A stretch of DNA of 18,078 nt from Woeseiaceae bacterium (GTDB lineage Bacteria; Pseudomonadota; Gammaproteobacteria; Steroidobacterales; Woeseiaceae), in NCBI GenBank assembly GCA_013138675.1, contig WTCH01000067.1:1-18078 (forward strand), given 5' to 3'. Position numbers and translations under genes: made by a program. Positions 1 through 7,728 of this stretch are shown here, in pieces. Every line of letters starts with the position of its first letter. The first letter of the stretch is position 1. A model generated the notes under the pieces. The model worked only from the letters and a program-made list of their open reading frames with translations, was not told the origin of the DNA and did not search any database.

Positions 1-2217
1 GTTTTCCGACTGAATAGGAACGAGACCCGGGTTACCCGAGGCAGCCTGCAATCTCTGATCAGGACGGTAAATGGTGCCGCTGGGCGCCAGTCCGCCCTTG
101 ATGTGGTCGTAGCTGGGGCGGGTAATCGTCTCACTGAACGACGCACGAAGCACAATATTTTCCCAAGGCTCAATATCGAAATCGACACTCGGCAGCGTAA
201 AGTCATAATCGCCGAATACGTCGGTGAAGCCCTGGATAATTTCGCCGTTTTCGTCCCTTGCTTCCTCAATAGTGAACTCGTTGCCCGCGCCTACCCACTG
301 CGACCCCGCCCAAACGATATCCTTGGCAGCCGAGGTGATATCCGTCTTTTCATGGCGAACTCCCATGGCGAAATTGACCGGCATGTTTTTGAAGTCCCCA
401 CTCCAGTTGAACTGGAAATAAAAGGCAATGGATTCCTCGGTGGTGCGAAGATCGCTGGTCCAGTCAGTCGAGGCACAATAGCCGGTGCCACAGTCTCCGA
501 CATTATTCCCATAGTTATTGCCGTTGAGGGCGTAGACTGCTTCGGCTGCAGCCTGAAGGTCGGCAAGGCTGGCCGTGAAATACTCCGTCTGCAAATCCGG
601 ATGATTGTGGCCGGAAAGCTCATCGAACTGGTTTTTGATCGTGGAACGGACAATGAGGTCTGAGATGGTTCCCGGGTCGGTGATACCACCCCAGTTATCC
701 AACTGCACATTGCTTGTTACCGAACGATTGCTGACGTCTGTGGTCTGCACGCCGAAATCGATACTCGCCTCGTCAGAAAATTCGAAGGAGCCGGCAATCT
801 TGGCCTGTTCCAGTTCCATCAGAGCGGCGTCATTGCCGAACACGCTACCTGTTATCAGCATGTCATCCCTGAACAGAGGGCGATTAGTCTCTCCGCCAGA
901 ATTCAGGTTCAGGCTCAAGATCGGCAATTCCGAACCCGAGAGGTATGTCTGGCCAACCTTGTTAAAGCTGGCGATGGAGATCAGCGAGCTTGTGCCATTG
1001 GGGCCGATTGGCCCGGTTTCGGCCGAGGAGTCATGGTAGTCAAATTCGAGCGAAAACCGATCGGTTGGCCACCACTCAAGATTGAGGCCGACCGACTCGT
1101 TCTCGTTTGTGCGGCCTTCCTCACCTGTACCCATTGCAAAGTCGGCGTTGCCAACCTGTTCCGTGTAATAGATGGGGCTGGCATTCCGGTCATCGTTCCA
1201 TTCACTCGATTGACCAAGAGCTCCCGTATTGGAGAACCAGGCAGAAAGATCACTGTAGGTGCGCTCCAGCTCGAATTCGGAATGGATGTAATCGACGGTT
1301 GTCGTGATGTTTTCCGTTGGCGCCCACTGCAGCACAATCTGGCCGTTGGTCCGCTCAGTCTCATACTCTGAAATGTTGTAGGCCACGTTTTGCGGGACCG
1401 AATAGCTCCGATCTGCAGTCTGCGGCCGATTTATCTGATTCGCATCATTGACGACGATGGGGCTCTCGATAAGGCCACCATCACCATCCGGTATCAGATC
1501 GTCGCCTGGCCGAGAGAACCAACCGCCGGTCACAGCGGAGTTCACGCCATTACTCCTGGTCTGATGGGATGCTGTGATGGCTATGCCGACCGTGTCGTCC
1601 GCGAACTTACCGAGGTAAATGCCAGAGAATTCCGGTGTGACCGTGTCGCCGGTGCGGGTCGACGTGTCCGCTACCGCCCTGCCCGCGAGACTTAAAGTAG
1701 GTTCACCTTTGAGCGGTTCAGGCGTCAATATGTTGATGATGGAACCAATACCGCCCGACGGCATATCAGCTCGACCCGTCTTGTAGACATTAACGCCTGC
1801 TACACCTTCCGAAGCCAGGTCCGCGAAGTCAAAAGAACGGTTGACGCCATTATGAGTTGGCATCTGGCGGCCATTTATGGTCACCAGGTTGTATTCCGGA
1901 CCAAATCCACGCACCGTCACCTGGCTGCCCTCACCGCGCTGTCGGTCAATGGACACACCGGTAATTCTTTGCAGGGACTCTGCCAGGTTCGCATCAGGGA
2001 ACTTACCGATATCTTCGGCAGAAATGGCGTCAACAACGCCCCTTGAGGTGCGCTTGACATCCATGGAACGCGTCAAGCTGCCGCGGATACCCGTCGTGAT
2101 AATTTCCTCGATGACTTCGTCGTCTTGCGCGACTACTAGAGGCGAGTAAGCGGTCGCACCGAGCGCAACCGCAACAGCGGCAGCCAATGGCGTCCTGTTA
2201 AAAATCGGTTTTTGCAT
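1..2217 (-). CDS. TonB-dependent outer-membrane receptor, glycan uptake (partial, C-terminus outside window)
   Basis: The minus-strand frame is open from the ATG at 2217 to the left edge (739 codons, no stop), so the end of the β-barrel is missing. Residues 1-30 form a signal peptide ending VVAQ. A TonB-box region (EEIITTGIRGSL, about 37-48) follows, then a plug domain with IGKFPDANLAESLQRITGV (70-88) and VTVRGFGPEYN (about 100-110). The sequence at the window edge, SGNPGLVPIQSEN, resembles the late-barrel GNPxLxP motif of these receptors. This pattern fits the TIGR01782 type common in Proteobacteria, which takes up oligosaccharides without a SusD partner; full members run to about 900-1000 residues. 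A good Shine-Dalgarno sequence (AGGGGG, 2225-2230 on the complement) lies 7 nt before the ATG. It diverges from the catabolic operon at 2418 and shares its two operators. The substrate, β-1,3-glucan oligosaccharides, is inferred from the neighbouring GH16, GH17 and GH3 genes. Confidence 0.95.
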   Translation of the reverse strand, partial: MQKPIFNRTPLAAAVAVALGATAYSPLVVAQDDEVIEEIITTGIRGSLTRSMDVKRTSRGVVDAISAEDIGKFPDANLAESLQRITGVSIDRQRGEGSQVTVRGFGPEYNLVTINGRQMPTHNGVNRSFDFADLASEGVAGVNVYKTGRADMPSGGIGSIINILTPEPLKGEPTLSLAGRAVADTSTRTGDTVTPEFSGIYLGKFADDTVGIAITASHQTRSNGVNSAVTGGWFSRPGDDLIPDGDGGLIESPIVVNDANQINRPQTADRSYSVPQNVAYNISEYETERTNGQIVLQWAPTENITTTVDYIHSEFELERTYSDLSAWFSNTGALGQSSEWNDDRNASPIYYTEQVGNADFAMGTGEEGRTNENESVGLNLEWWPTDRFSLEFDYHDSSAETGPIGPNGTSSLISIASFNKVGQTYLSGSELPILSLNLNSGGETNRPLFRDDMLITGSVFGNDAALMELEQAKIAGSFEFSDEASIDFGVQTTDVSNRSVTSNVQLDNWGGITDPGTISDLIVRSTIKNQFDELSGHNHPDLQTEYFTASLADLQAAAEAVYALNGNNYGNNVGDCGTGYCASTDWTSDLRTTEESIAFYFQFNWSGDFKNMPVNFAMGVRHEKTDITSAAKDIVWAGSQWVGAGNEFTIEEARDENGEIIQGFTDVFGDYDFTLPSVDFDIEPWENIVLRASFSETITRPSYDHIKGGLAPSGTIYRPDQRLQAASGNPGLVPIQSEN

Positions 2218-2220
2218 GCT

Positions 2221-2236
2221 CAAGCCCCCTAGCTTG
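2221..2236 (-). promoter_or_regulatory. Small hairpin presenting the receptor's ribosome binding site
   Basis: In the receptor mRNA the sequence CAAGC-UAGGGG-GCUUG can form a 5-bp stem. Most of the Shine-Dalgarno run lies in its 6-nt loop, 4 nt before the AUG region begins. The pairing is visible in the sequence. Whether it tunes translation is unknown, and a 5-bp stem may be chance. Confidence 0.3.
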
Positions 2237-2307
2237 GTATCTGATGATTCTGCCAGTTATCGGTATTTTTTCGGCAGCTGCACCTTTTTATGAAAGGTAC
2301 AAAAAAC

Positions 2308-2337
2308 GTGACAGCGCTGTCACTACGTGTTTATACT
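2308..2337 (+). promoter_or_regulatory. Promoter of the plus-strand catabolic operon
   Basis: GTGACA (2308-2313) and TATACT (2332-2337) are separated by 18 bp, each one base from the sigma70 consensus. The start of transcription would be near 2344, about 74 nt before the GTG start codon at 2418. The -35 overlaps operator 2309-2322 and the start site falls at the edge of operator 2344-2357, mirroring the receptor promoter. Confidence 0.65.
2309..2322. promoter_or_regulatory. LacI-type operator O1 (perfect palindrome)
   Basis: TGACAGCGCTGTCA is a perfect 14-bp dyad with the central CG typical of LacI-family operators. It overlaps the -35 of the plus-strand operon promoter and the predicted start site of the receptor promoter. 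The likely ligand is the LacI-family protein encoded at 8703-9740, because the same sequence precedes every transcription unit in the window, including that gene. Confidence 0.85.
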
Positions 2338-2358
2338 TAGATCTGACAGCGCTGTCAA
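2330..2358 (-). promoter_or_regulatory. Promoter of the TonB-dependent receptor
   Basis: On the minus strand, TTGACA (2358-2353) and TATAAA (2335-2330) are separated by exactly 17 bp, a near-consensus sigma70 promoter. The predicted start of transcription is near 2323, giving a leader of about 105 nt. The -35 box is supplied by one operator arm (2344-2357), and the second operator (2309-2322) begins at about +1, so a bound repressor would block at both sites. The -10 overlaps the -10 of the opposite promoter, so the two promoters probably cannot be occupied at once. Confidence 0.75.
2344..2357. promoter_or_regulatory. LacI-type operator O2 (perfect palindrome)
   Basis: This is a second perfect TGACAGCGCTGTCA, offset 35 bp from O1. 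It overlaps the -35 of the receptor promoter and the predicted +1 of the plus-strand operon. Two operators around two overlapping divergent promoters would let one repressor switch uptake and catabolism together. Confidence 0.85.
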
Positions 2359-2417
2359 CACAAAGGTACGGCCGTTGTTAAAAAAGGGACACAGATGATA
2401 TTTAGGGGTCAACTTTT

Positions 2418-3497
2418 GTGAATACCGTGGGGGTTGAGGCGGTCTGCATTCGCACAGCCTGGCAGGGTCGGATCTCCGGCTGCATGCTTGGTAAGCCTGT
2501 GGAGGTCCTCTCGTTCCAGGAAGGGATTGCGGGGCTCGAAATGTACCTGCGCGAGGCGCAGGCGTACCCGTTACGGAATTACGTGCCACTACTCGAAGGA
2601 AGTATTGTTGAGCGTACTGAAAAGTTGAGCTGCCGTGACCACATAGTCCGTTCCGAACCAGACGACGACATAAATTACACGGTGTTGGCGTTGTTGCTAC
2701 TCGAGGAAAAGGGCCTCAGTTTCGATACCGACGATGTTGCCCGTGCCTGGCTTCGGCTTTTGCCGGCCGGCACAACCTGGACCGCTGAGCGAGCCGCCTA
2801 TCGAACGCTGCTTTGCGAAATGTCCGACGAGTTCGTCAACGGCGAGGACGCCGGATTCGATCTCACCAAATGCTCGGATAATGATTACAACGATTGGATC
2901 GGCGCCCAGATCCGCGCCGACCTTTATGGCTGGGTTTGCCCTGGCCGCCCTGCCCTTGCGGTGGAACTCGCGACACGAGATGCATCATTGTCACATCGCG
3001 GCGAAGGTGTGCACGCTGCGGCCTTTATCGCCGCTCTTGGCGCTGCAATTCCCGCAACCGAAAACCTTGACGCCGCCCTCGATGTAGCGCTGGACTATGT
3101 TCCGAGGAATAGCGCTGTAAACGCAGCCGTGCAATTCGGATGGGGACTCGCCACAGCGTCGGATGCCGTAGCGCAATTGCATGAGAAGTATGCAGATTTG
3201 CCGCCCGTGCACGCGCTGAATAACCTTGCACTGGTCGTCTGGGCACTGTGCTCCGCAAACGGCGACTTCAGCATCGCTATCGGGAATGCCGTGGCTGCCG
3301 GTTGGGACACAGATTGCAATGGTGCCACTGTTGGTGGACTGTCCGGATTAACAGGCAATCCAATTCCGGAAAAATGGACGAAACCCTGGGCTGGCCGAGT
3401 CGCCGTCAGCCTCGCCGGCTTCTCCGAATTACAGCTCGAAGACCTGGTAACCCGGACCGTCGCGGTCGCGGAATCTATTGGGGGACAATATGAATAG
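2418..3497 (+). CDS. ADP-ribosylglycohydrolase-fold (DraG/ARH, PF03747-like) protein
   Basis: The product is 359 residues with no signal peptide, so probably cytosolic. The GTG start is preceded by AGGGG (2404-2408) at 9 nt; a second in-frame GTG at 2427 is possible. The family's all-helical, two-metal fold is suggested by GCMLGKPVE (21-29), an acidic motif EPDDDINYT (80-88) where the family has its first metal-binding aspartates, RGEGVHAAAF (about 195-204) and WDTDCNGATVGG (296-307) with D297 and D299 as the second metal pair. Known members remove ADP-ribose from proteins or small molecules, but many family members sit in sugar operons with no known substrate. Here it is the first gene of a repressor-controlled glucan operon and overlaps the next gene by 8 bp. 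A role in processing an unusual sugar linkage is possible. The fold assignment is firm; the reaction is unknown. Confidence 0.85.
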   Translation: MNTVGVEAVCIRTAWQGRISGCMLGKPVEVLSFQEGIAGLEMYLREAQAYPLRNYVPLLEGSIVERTEKLSCRDHIVRSEPDDDINYTVLALLLLEEKGLSFDTDDVARAWLRLLPAGTTWTAERAAYRTLLCEMSDEFVNGEDAGFDLTKCSDNDYNDWIGAQIRADLYGWVCPGRPALAVELATRDASLSHRGEGVHAAAFIAALGAAIPATENLDAALDVALDYVPRNSAVNAAVQFGWGLATASDAVAQLHEKYADLPPVHALNNLALVVWALCSANGDFSIAIGNAVAAGWDTDCNGATVGGLSGLTGNPIPEKWTKPWAGRVAVSLAGFSELQLEDLVTRTVAVAESIGGQYE

Positions 3498-4248
3498 ACG
3501 CCGGGATTGGCTGTCATTGTTGATGGGTGCGTTTCTCGCCTCGACTGCAACCGCTGAGATTACGCATTCGGAGGGTCGCAGCAAGTATCGTGCACCGCGG
3601 GCCATGGCCGCACCGCAAATCGATGGCGTCGCCGATGAGACGATCTGGCAACAGGCCAACTGGCGCAACATCAACAATCGCTGGCTGGGGCCGGAATATT
3701 CGTCAACCGATTTTGAGGGTCGCTTCAAGGTTGTCTGGACGGATCGCAGAATCTATATTCTCGCGGAACTCTCGGACGACATTCTTTTCGACAGCCACCG
3801 CGATCCTCTCATTCAATACTGGGACGACGACTGTCTCGAAATTTTTCTCGATGAAGATTTCTCGGGCGGTGATCACCAGTTCAATCACAATGCATTTGCC
3901 TATCATATGTCGCTCGACAACCAGGCCATCGATATCGGCACAGACGAGCAACCCCACAACTACTCTCACCATGTGGAGAGCCGCTGGCAGCAACAAGGCG
4001 ACAAGATTGTTTGGGAATTAGCCATCGATGTCTATCAGCAGGATTACGTCGATGGATCGAACAAGAACATGCCCATCGAACTGTCGGCCGGCAAGATCAT
4101 GGGGCTTATGCTCGCTTACTGCGACAACGATGGCAGTGAGTTAAGAGAAAACTTCATTGGCTCCGAGTCGGTTCCGACCGGTCCGAAGGACCGCGGCTGG
4201 ATCGATGCCGGGCTTTTTGGCGCCCTGATACTCGTGGAATCGAACTGA
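3490..4248 (+). CDS. Exported CBM9-like carbohydrate-binding protein
   Basis: I chose the ATG at 3490 (252 residues) over an upstream in-frame TTG at 3478, because GGGGACA (3481-3487) lies just before it and the protein then begins with a clean signal peptide: NRRR, a hydrophobic stretch, and cleavage near ATA-E (22/23). The RRDWL segment loosely resembles a twin-arginine motif, but Sec export is equally likely. The mature part is a single CBM9-like β-sandwich (PF06452/PF16011 type): IDGVADETIW (44-53), FKVVWTDRRIYILAEL (79-94) and YWDDDCLEIFLDE (110-122). No catalytic domain is attached. Its first 8 bp overlap the end of the preceding gene and the next gene starts 1 nt after its stop, so the three are probably translationally coupled. 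It may hold glucan oligosaccharides in the periplasm; its ligand is not evident from sequence. Confidence 0.82.
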   Translation: MNRRRDWLSLLMGAFLASTATAEITHSEGRSKYRAPRAMAAPQIDGVADETIWQQANWRNINNRWLGPEYSSTDFEGRFKVVWTDRRIYILAELSDDILFDSHRDPLIQYWDDDCLEIFLDEDFSGGDHQFNHNAFAYHMSLDNQAIDIGTDEQPHNYSHHVESRWQQQGDKIVWELAIDVYQQDYVDGSNKNMPIELSAGKIMGLMLAYCDNDGSELRENFIGSESVPTGPKDRGWIDAGLFGALILVESN

Positions 4249-4249
4249 C

Positions 4250-7200
4250 ATGCTGAACATTTCCGAAAGTCCAGGCGTACCAGGTTCCACTGACGTGTCG
4301 GGAGAATTCCTGTCGATTGACGGCGAACGGTATTACGCAATTCGCAATGTCGACAGGATGCCGCCGTTCTTCATCAGCATCGCATCGAATTCCGATCACT
4401 GGCTGTATGTGTCTTCGACCGGCGGACTGACGGCCGGCCGCGTGTCCCCGGAAACGGCGCTATTCCCGTACGCGCCCGTGGACCGCATTCATGAATGCTG
4501 GCCCCACACAGGTAGCAAGACACTTGTCCGCATCGATAGTGGTGGTCGGCAATTAATCTGGGAACCGTTCAATCGCGAGCAAGACGCCGTATTTGCAGTC
4601 ACGCGCAACCTGTACAAGAACGTCCTGGGTAACAAGCTGCGCTTCGAAGAGATCAATCACGACCTGCAGCTCGCGTTTCGTTACACGTGGCTCACCAGCG
4701 ATCGTTTTGGCTTCGTCAGGGACTGCGAACTGGAAAACCTGGGCGAGGGTGAGCGGCGCCTCGGCCTCGTAGACGGCCTGCAAAACCTGCTGCCGGCCGG
4801 CACGCCGCGGCATACCCAGTCCGAGGCTAGCAACCTGGTCAATGCTTACAAATGGAGTGAATTGCTCGATGACGCGGGGCTGGCTGTTTTCACGCTGTAT
4901 TCCGGTATATCCGACCGCGCAGAGCCGCTGGAGTCACTGCGCGCTAACACGGTTTTTTGCCTGGGTCTCGACGGGCACCGGGTTTTACTTTCTTCGAATC
5001 AGCTGGATGATTTCCGCGCCGGACGATCGCTCGAGCAGGAGACCCTCACTCGCGGCGTGCGTGGCGCCTATTTCGCCTGCAAGGACCTGCAGCTGGCGCC
5101 CGGCGAGTCACAACGTTGGCAGGTCATTGCCGACATCGAAAAATCTCAGGCCCAGGTCATCGACCTGCGGCATTGGTTGGCTAATCAGCCTGCGATTGCC
5201 GATAGCATGTCGCAGTCAATCGCCGAGGGTAGCGATGAGCTGGCCCGTTTCATGGCCACTGCCGACGGATTCCAACACACGGCGGAAGAAAACGTAACAG
5301 CTCATCACTACGCCAATGTGATGTTCAACGTCCTCAGGGGCGGAATTTTCGACGACCAGTACGCGGTGTCTGTTGCAGATGTTTCCACTTCCATAATGCA
5401 CTTCAATCGCGCGGTGTATGAGCGGCACCGGGACATGCTCCAGGCATTGCCCGACAAGCTCAACATCACGGCACTACTCAAAACGATTCGCGAGCAGGAC
5501 GACCCGCAACTGGCTCGCCTTTGTTACGAATACCTGCCCATTACTTTCGGCCGGCGCCATGGAGATCCGAGCCGACCCTGGAACCAGTTCGCGATCAGGC
5601 TCCGGGATTCGAATGGCAATCGCCTGTTGTCATACGAGGGAAACTGGCGAGACATCTTCCAGAACTGGGAATCACTGACTTTCAGCTACCCCGAATTTAT
5701 CGAAAGTGTCATCGCCAAATTCGTAAATGCCTCGACGATTGACGGCTACAACCCGTATCGAATCACCAAGCAGGGCATCGATTGGGAAGTGGAAGACCCT
5801 GACAACCCGTGGAGCCATATCGGCTATTGGGGCGATCACCAGATTGTCTACCTGATGAAATTGCTCGAACTCTCGGCGATGTTTCACCCGGCCCGTCTCG
5901 CTCGCCTTTTGCGAGAGCCGATGTTCAGTTACGCCAATGTCCCCTACCGCATAAAGGACTTTGATTCGCTACTCGAAGACCCCAAAAACACGGTCGTGTA
6001 CGACCAGGACCTGGCACAGCGCATCACCGACAGGGTCGAGCACATGGGCGCCGATGGCAAGCTGGTCCTCGACGCAGATGGCAAGGTCTACCAGGTCAAC
6101 CTGCTCGACAAGTTGTTGATACCGCTGTTATCCAAGCTCGGTAATCTCGTGGTCGATGGCGGCATTTGGCTCAATACGCAACGGCCCGAGTGGAATGACG
6201 CGAACAATGCCCTGGTCGGCCAGGGCCTGTCGATGGTGACTCTGTACTATATGCGCCGTTACGTCCGCTGCCTGCAAAGACTGATTCAGGATGAATCAGA
6301 GCCCGTCGAACTGTCTGTCGAGGTCACCATATGGCTGACCGAAACCTCAACGGCGCTTAGAGCCATGCGGCCCGAACTGGGTGAAGGTCGAATCAAACCT
6401 GACCGGCGTTACCATTTCCTCAGACAGCTGGGCCAGGCAGCGGAACGCTATCGCAGTACGGTCTATGGACAGGAATCGTTTTCGGGCAAAGCCTCGCTGC
6501 CGGTTAACAACATCGAGGTCATGCTCGAGGACACGCTCGCCGTCATTGATCACTGCATCGGCACCAACAAGCGCGACGACGGCCTGTACCATGCCTACAA
6601 TTTGCTGACCCTGAAGAATGTCGGCATCGACACCGATGCGCTGTATCCCATGCTCGAAGGTCAGGTCGCGGTCCTGAGCAGCGGCGCCATCGGTCCTGAA
6701 GAGACCATCGCCGTGCTCGAGTCGCTTTTCGACAGTGACATGTTCCGGGCTGACCAGAACTCTTTCATGCTCTATCCCGACCGGGATCTGCCTGGTTTTC
6801 TCAACAAGAACACTGTCCCCGAATCGGACGCGACAAGTATCCCCCTGCTAAGGCACATGTTGGACACCGGCGACGACCGTATCATTCAGCGCGATGCCGC
6901 CGGCGGCCTGCGATTCAGCGCCGACTGCACCAGCGCCGGCGAGTTGGGCCGCAGGCTCGACGATCTTGTCGCCGAGTATGGCAACGAAATTGCCAGCGCG
7001 CGCAAGTCAGTATTGTCACTCTACGAAGATGTGTTCAACCACAAGGCGTTTACGGGTCGTTCGGGCACGATGTTTGGGTTCGAGGGGCTCGGTTCAATTT
7101 ACTGGCACATGGTGTCCAAACTCATGGTTGCGGTCGCGGAGATCTTCGTGCGTGCTGTCGACGACGGTGCGGACCGCCGCACACGCGCCAGGCTGGGTGA

Positions 7201-7714
7201 GCTGTACTATCGTGTGCGTGACGGCATCGGTTTTAACAAATCGCCGGCCGAGTATGGTGCGTTTCCGACGGATCCTTACTCTCATACGCCCCGGCATGCC
7301 GGCGCCAGGCAGCCAGGCATGACGGGCCAGGTCAAGGAAGAGCTACTGTCCCGTTACTCGGAACTTGGTGTCCGGGTAAATGGCGGGACCGTGAAATTCG
7401 ACCCAGCCCTGCTGCGCAGGCTGGAATTCCTCACCGACTCCGGCGAGTTCGAGTATCTCGACGTCGACGGCGACTGGAAGAGTATCGAAGTTCCAAGTCC
7501 CGGACTGGCGTTCACCTGGTGTCAGGTTCCCGTGGTGTACCGGTTAGATGATGACAACGAGCCAGGCGTCATCGTTCAGCGCAGGGATGGGAGCACGCAA
7601 GCAACGATCGGACTCGAACTGTCTGCACAAGACAGCCGGGAGATCTTCCTGCGCAGCGGCGAAATTTGCCGACTAACTGTCACGATCGGCTCCACCACCC
7701 TGCTGTCGGCGTAG
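4250..7714 (+). CDS. Large cytosolic glycoside phosphorylase-like protein (clan GH-Q; best guess GH149 β-1,3-oligoglucan phosphorylase)
   Basis: The product is 1154 residues with no signal peptide or membrane segment. It starts at the ATG 1 nt after the previous stop. The first ~300 residues look like the β-rich N-terminal domain of GH94-type enzymes (LRFEEINHDLQLAFRYTW near 125-145). The rest is mostly helical, as expected for an (α/α)6 barrel: HIGYWGDHQIVYL (523-535), EWNDANNALVG (647-657), DGLYHAYNLL (777-786) and FTGRSGTMFGFEGLG (934-948). The last resembles the phosphate-binding TGSAGWMY loop of GH94 and the WND segment resembles its catalytic aspartate region, with E in place of the usual preceding D. 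Clan GH-Q phosphorylases use phosphate to release glucose 1-phosphate; GH149 and GH161 members act on β-1,3-glucans and are about this length. GH149 is favoured because it occurs in Gram-negative bacteria. The clan call is fairly secure; the family and linkage are inference. Confidence 0.65.
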   Translation: MLNISESPGVPGSTDVSGEFLSIDGERYYAIRNVDRMPPFFISIASNSDHWLYVSSTGGLTAGRVSPETALFPYAPVDRIHECWPHTGSKTLVRIDSGGRQLIWEPFNREQDAVFAVTRNLYKNVLGNKLRFEEINHDLQLAFRYTWLTSDRFGFVRDCELENLGEGERRLGLVDGLQNLLPAGTPRHTQSEASNLVNAYKWSELLDDAGLAVFTLYSGISDRAEPLESLRANTVFCLGLDGHRVLLSSNQLDDFRAGRSLEQETLTRGVRGAYFACKDLQLAPGESQRWQVIADIEKSQAQVIDLRHWLANQPAIADSMSQSIAEGSDELARFMATADGFQHTAEENVTAHHYANVMFNVLRGGIFDDQYAVSVADVSTSIMHFNRAVYERHRDMLQALPDKLNITALLKTIREQDDPQLARLCYEYLPITFGRRHGDPSRPWNQFAIRLRDSNGNRLLSYEGNWRDIFQNWESLTFSYPEFIESVIAKFVNASTIDGYNPYRITKQGIDWEVEDPDNPWSHIGYWGDHQIVYLMKLLELSAMFHPARLARLLREPMFSYANVPYRIKDFDSLLEDPKNTVVYDQDLAQRITDRVEHMGADGKLVLDADGKVYQVNLLDKLLIPLLSKLGNLVVDGGIWLNTQRPEWNDANNALVGQGLSMVTLYYMRRYVRCLQRLIQDESEPVELSVEVTIWLTETSTALRAMRPELGEGRIKPDRRYHFLRQLGQAAERYRSTVYGQESFSGKASLPVNNIEVMLEDTLAVIDHCIGTNKRDDGLYHAYNLLTLKNVGIDTDALYPMLEGQVAVLSSGAIGPEETIAVLESLFDSDMFRADQNSFMLYPDRDLPGFLNKNTVPESDATSIPLLRHMLDTGDDRIIQRDAAGGLRFSADCTSAGELGRRLDDLVAEYGNEIASARKSVLSLYEDVFNHKAFTGRSGTMFGFEGLGSIYWHMVSKLMVAVAEIFVRAVDDGADRRTRARLGELYYRVRDGIGFNKSPAEYGAFPTDPYSHTPRHAGARQPGMTGQVKEELLSRYSELGVRVNGGTVKFDPALLRRLEFLTDSGEFEYLDVDGDWKSIEVPSPGLAFTWCQVPVVYRLDDDNEPGVIVQRRDGSTQATIGLELSAQDSREIFLRSGEICRLTVTIGSTTLLSA

Positions 7715-7728
7715 AAAAAGGCTACCCG

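Noticed and set aside
103..663. Plus-strand frames of up to 186 codons inside the receptor region
   Set aside because: The minus strand is one continuous TonB-dependent receptor with conserved plug and barrel motifs; the plus-strand frames are shadows.
3107..3120. Operator-like sequence GAATAGCGCTGTAA inside the ADP-ribosylglycohydrolase-like gene
   Set aside because: It matches only 10 of 14 positions, is not near a promoter and lies in coding sequence; most likely chance.
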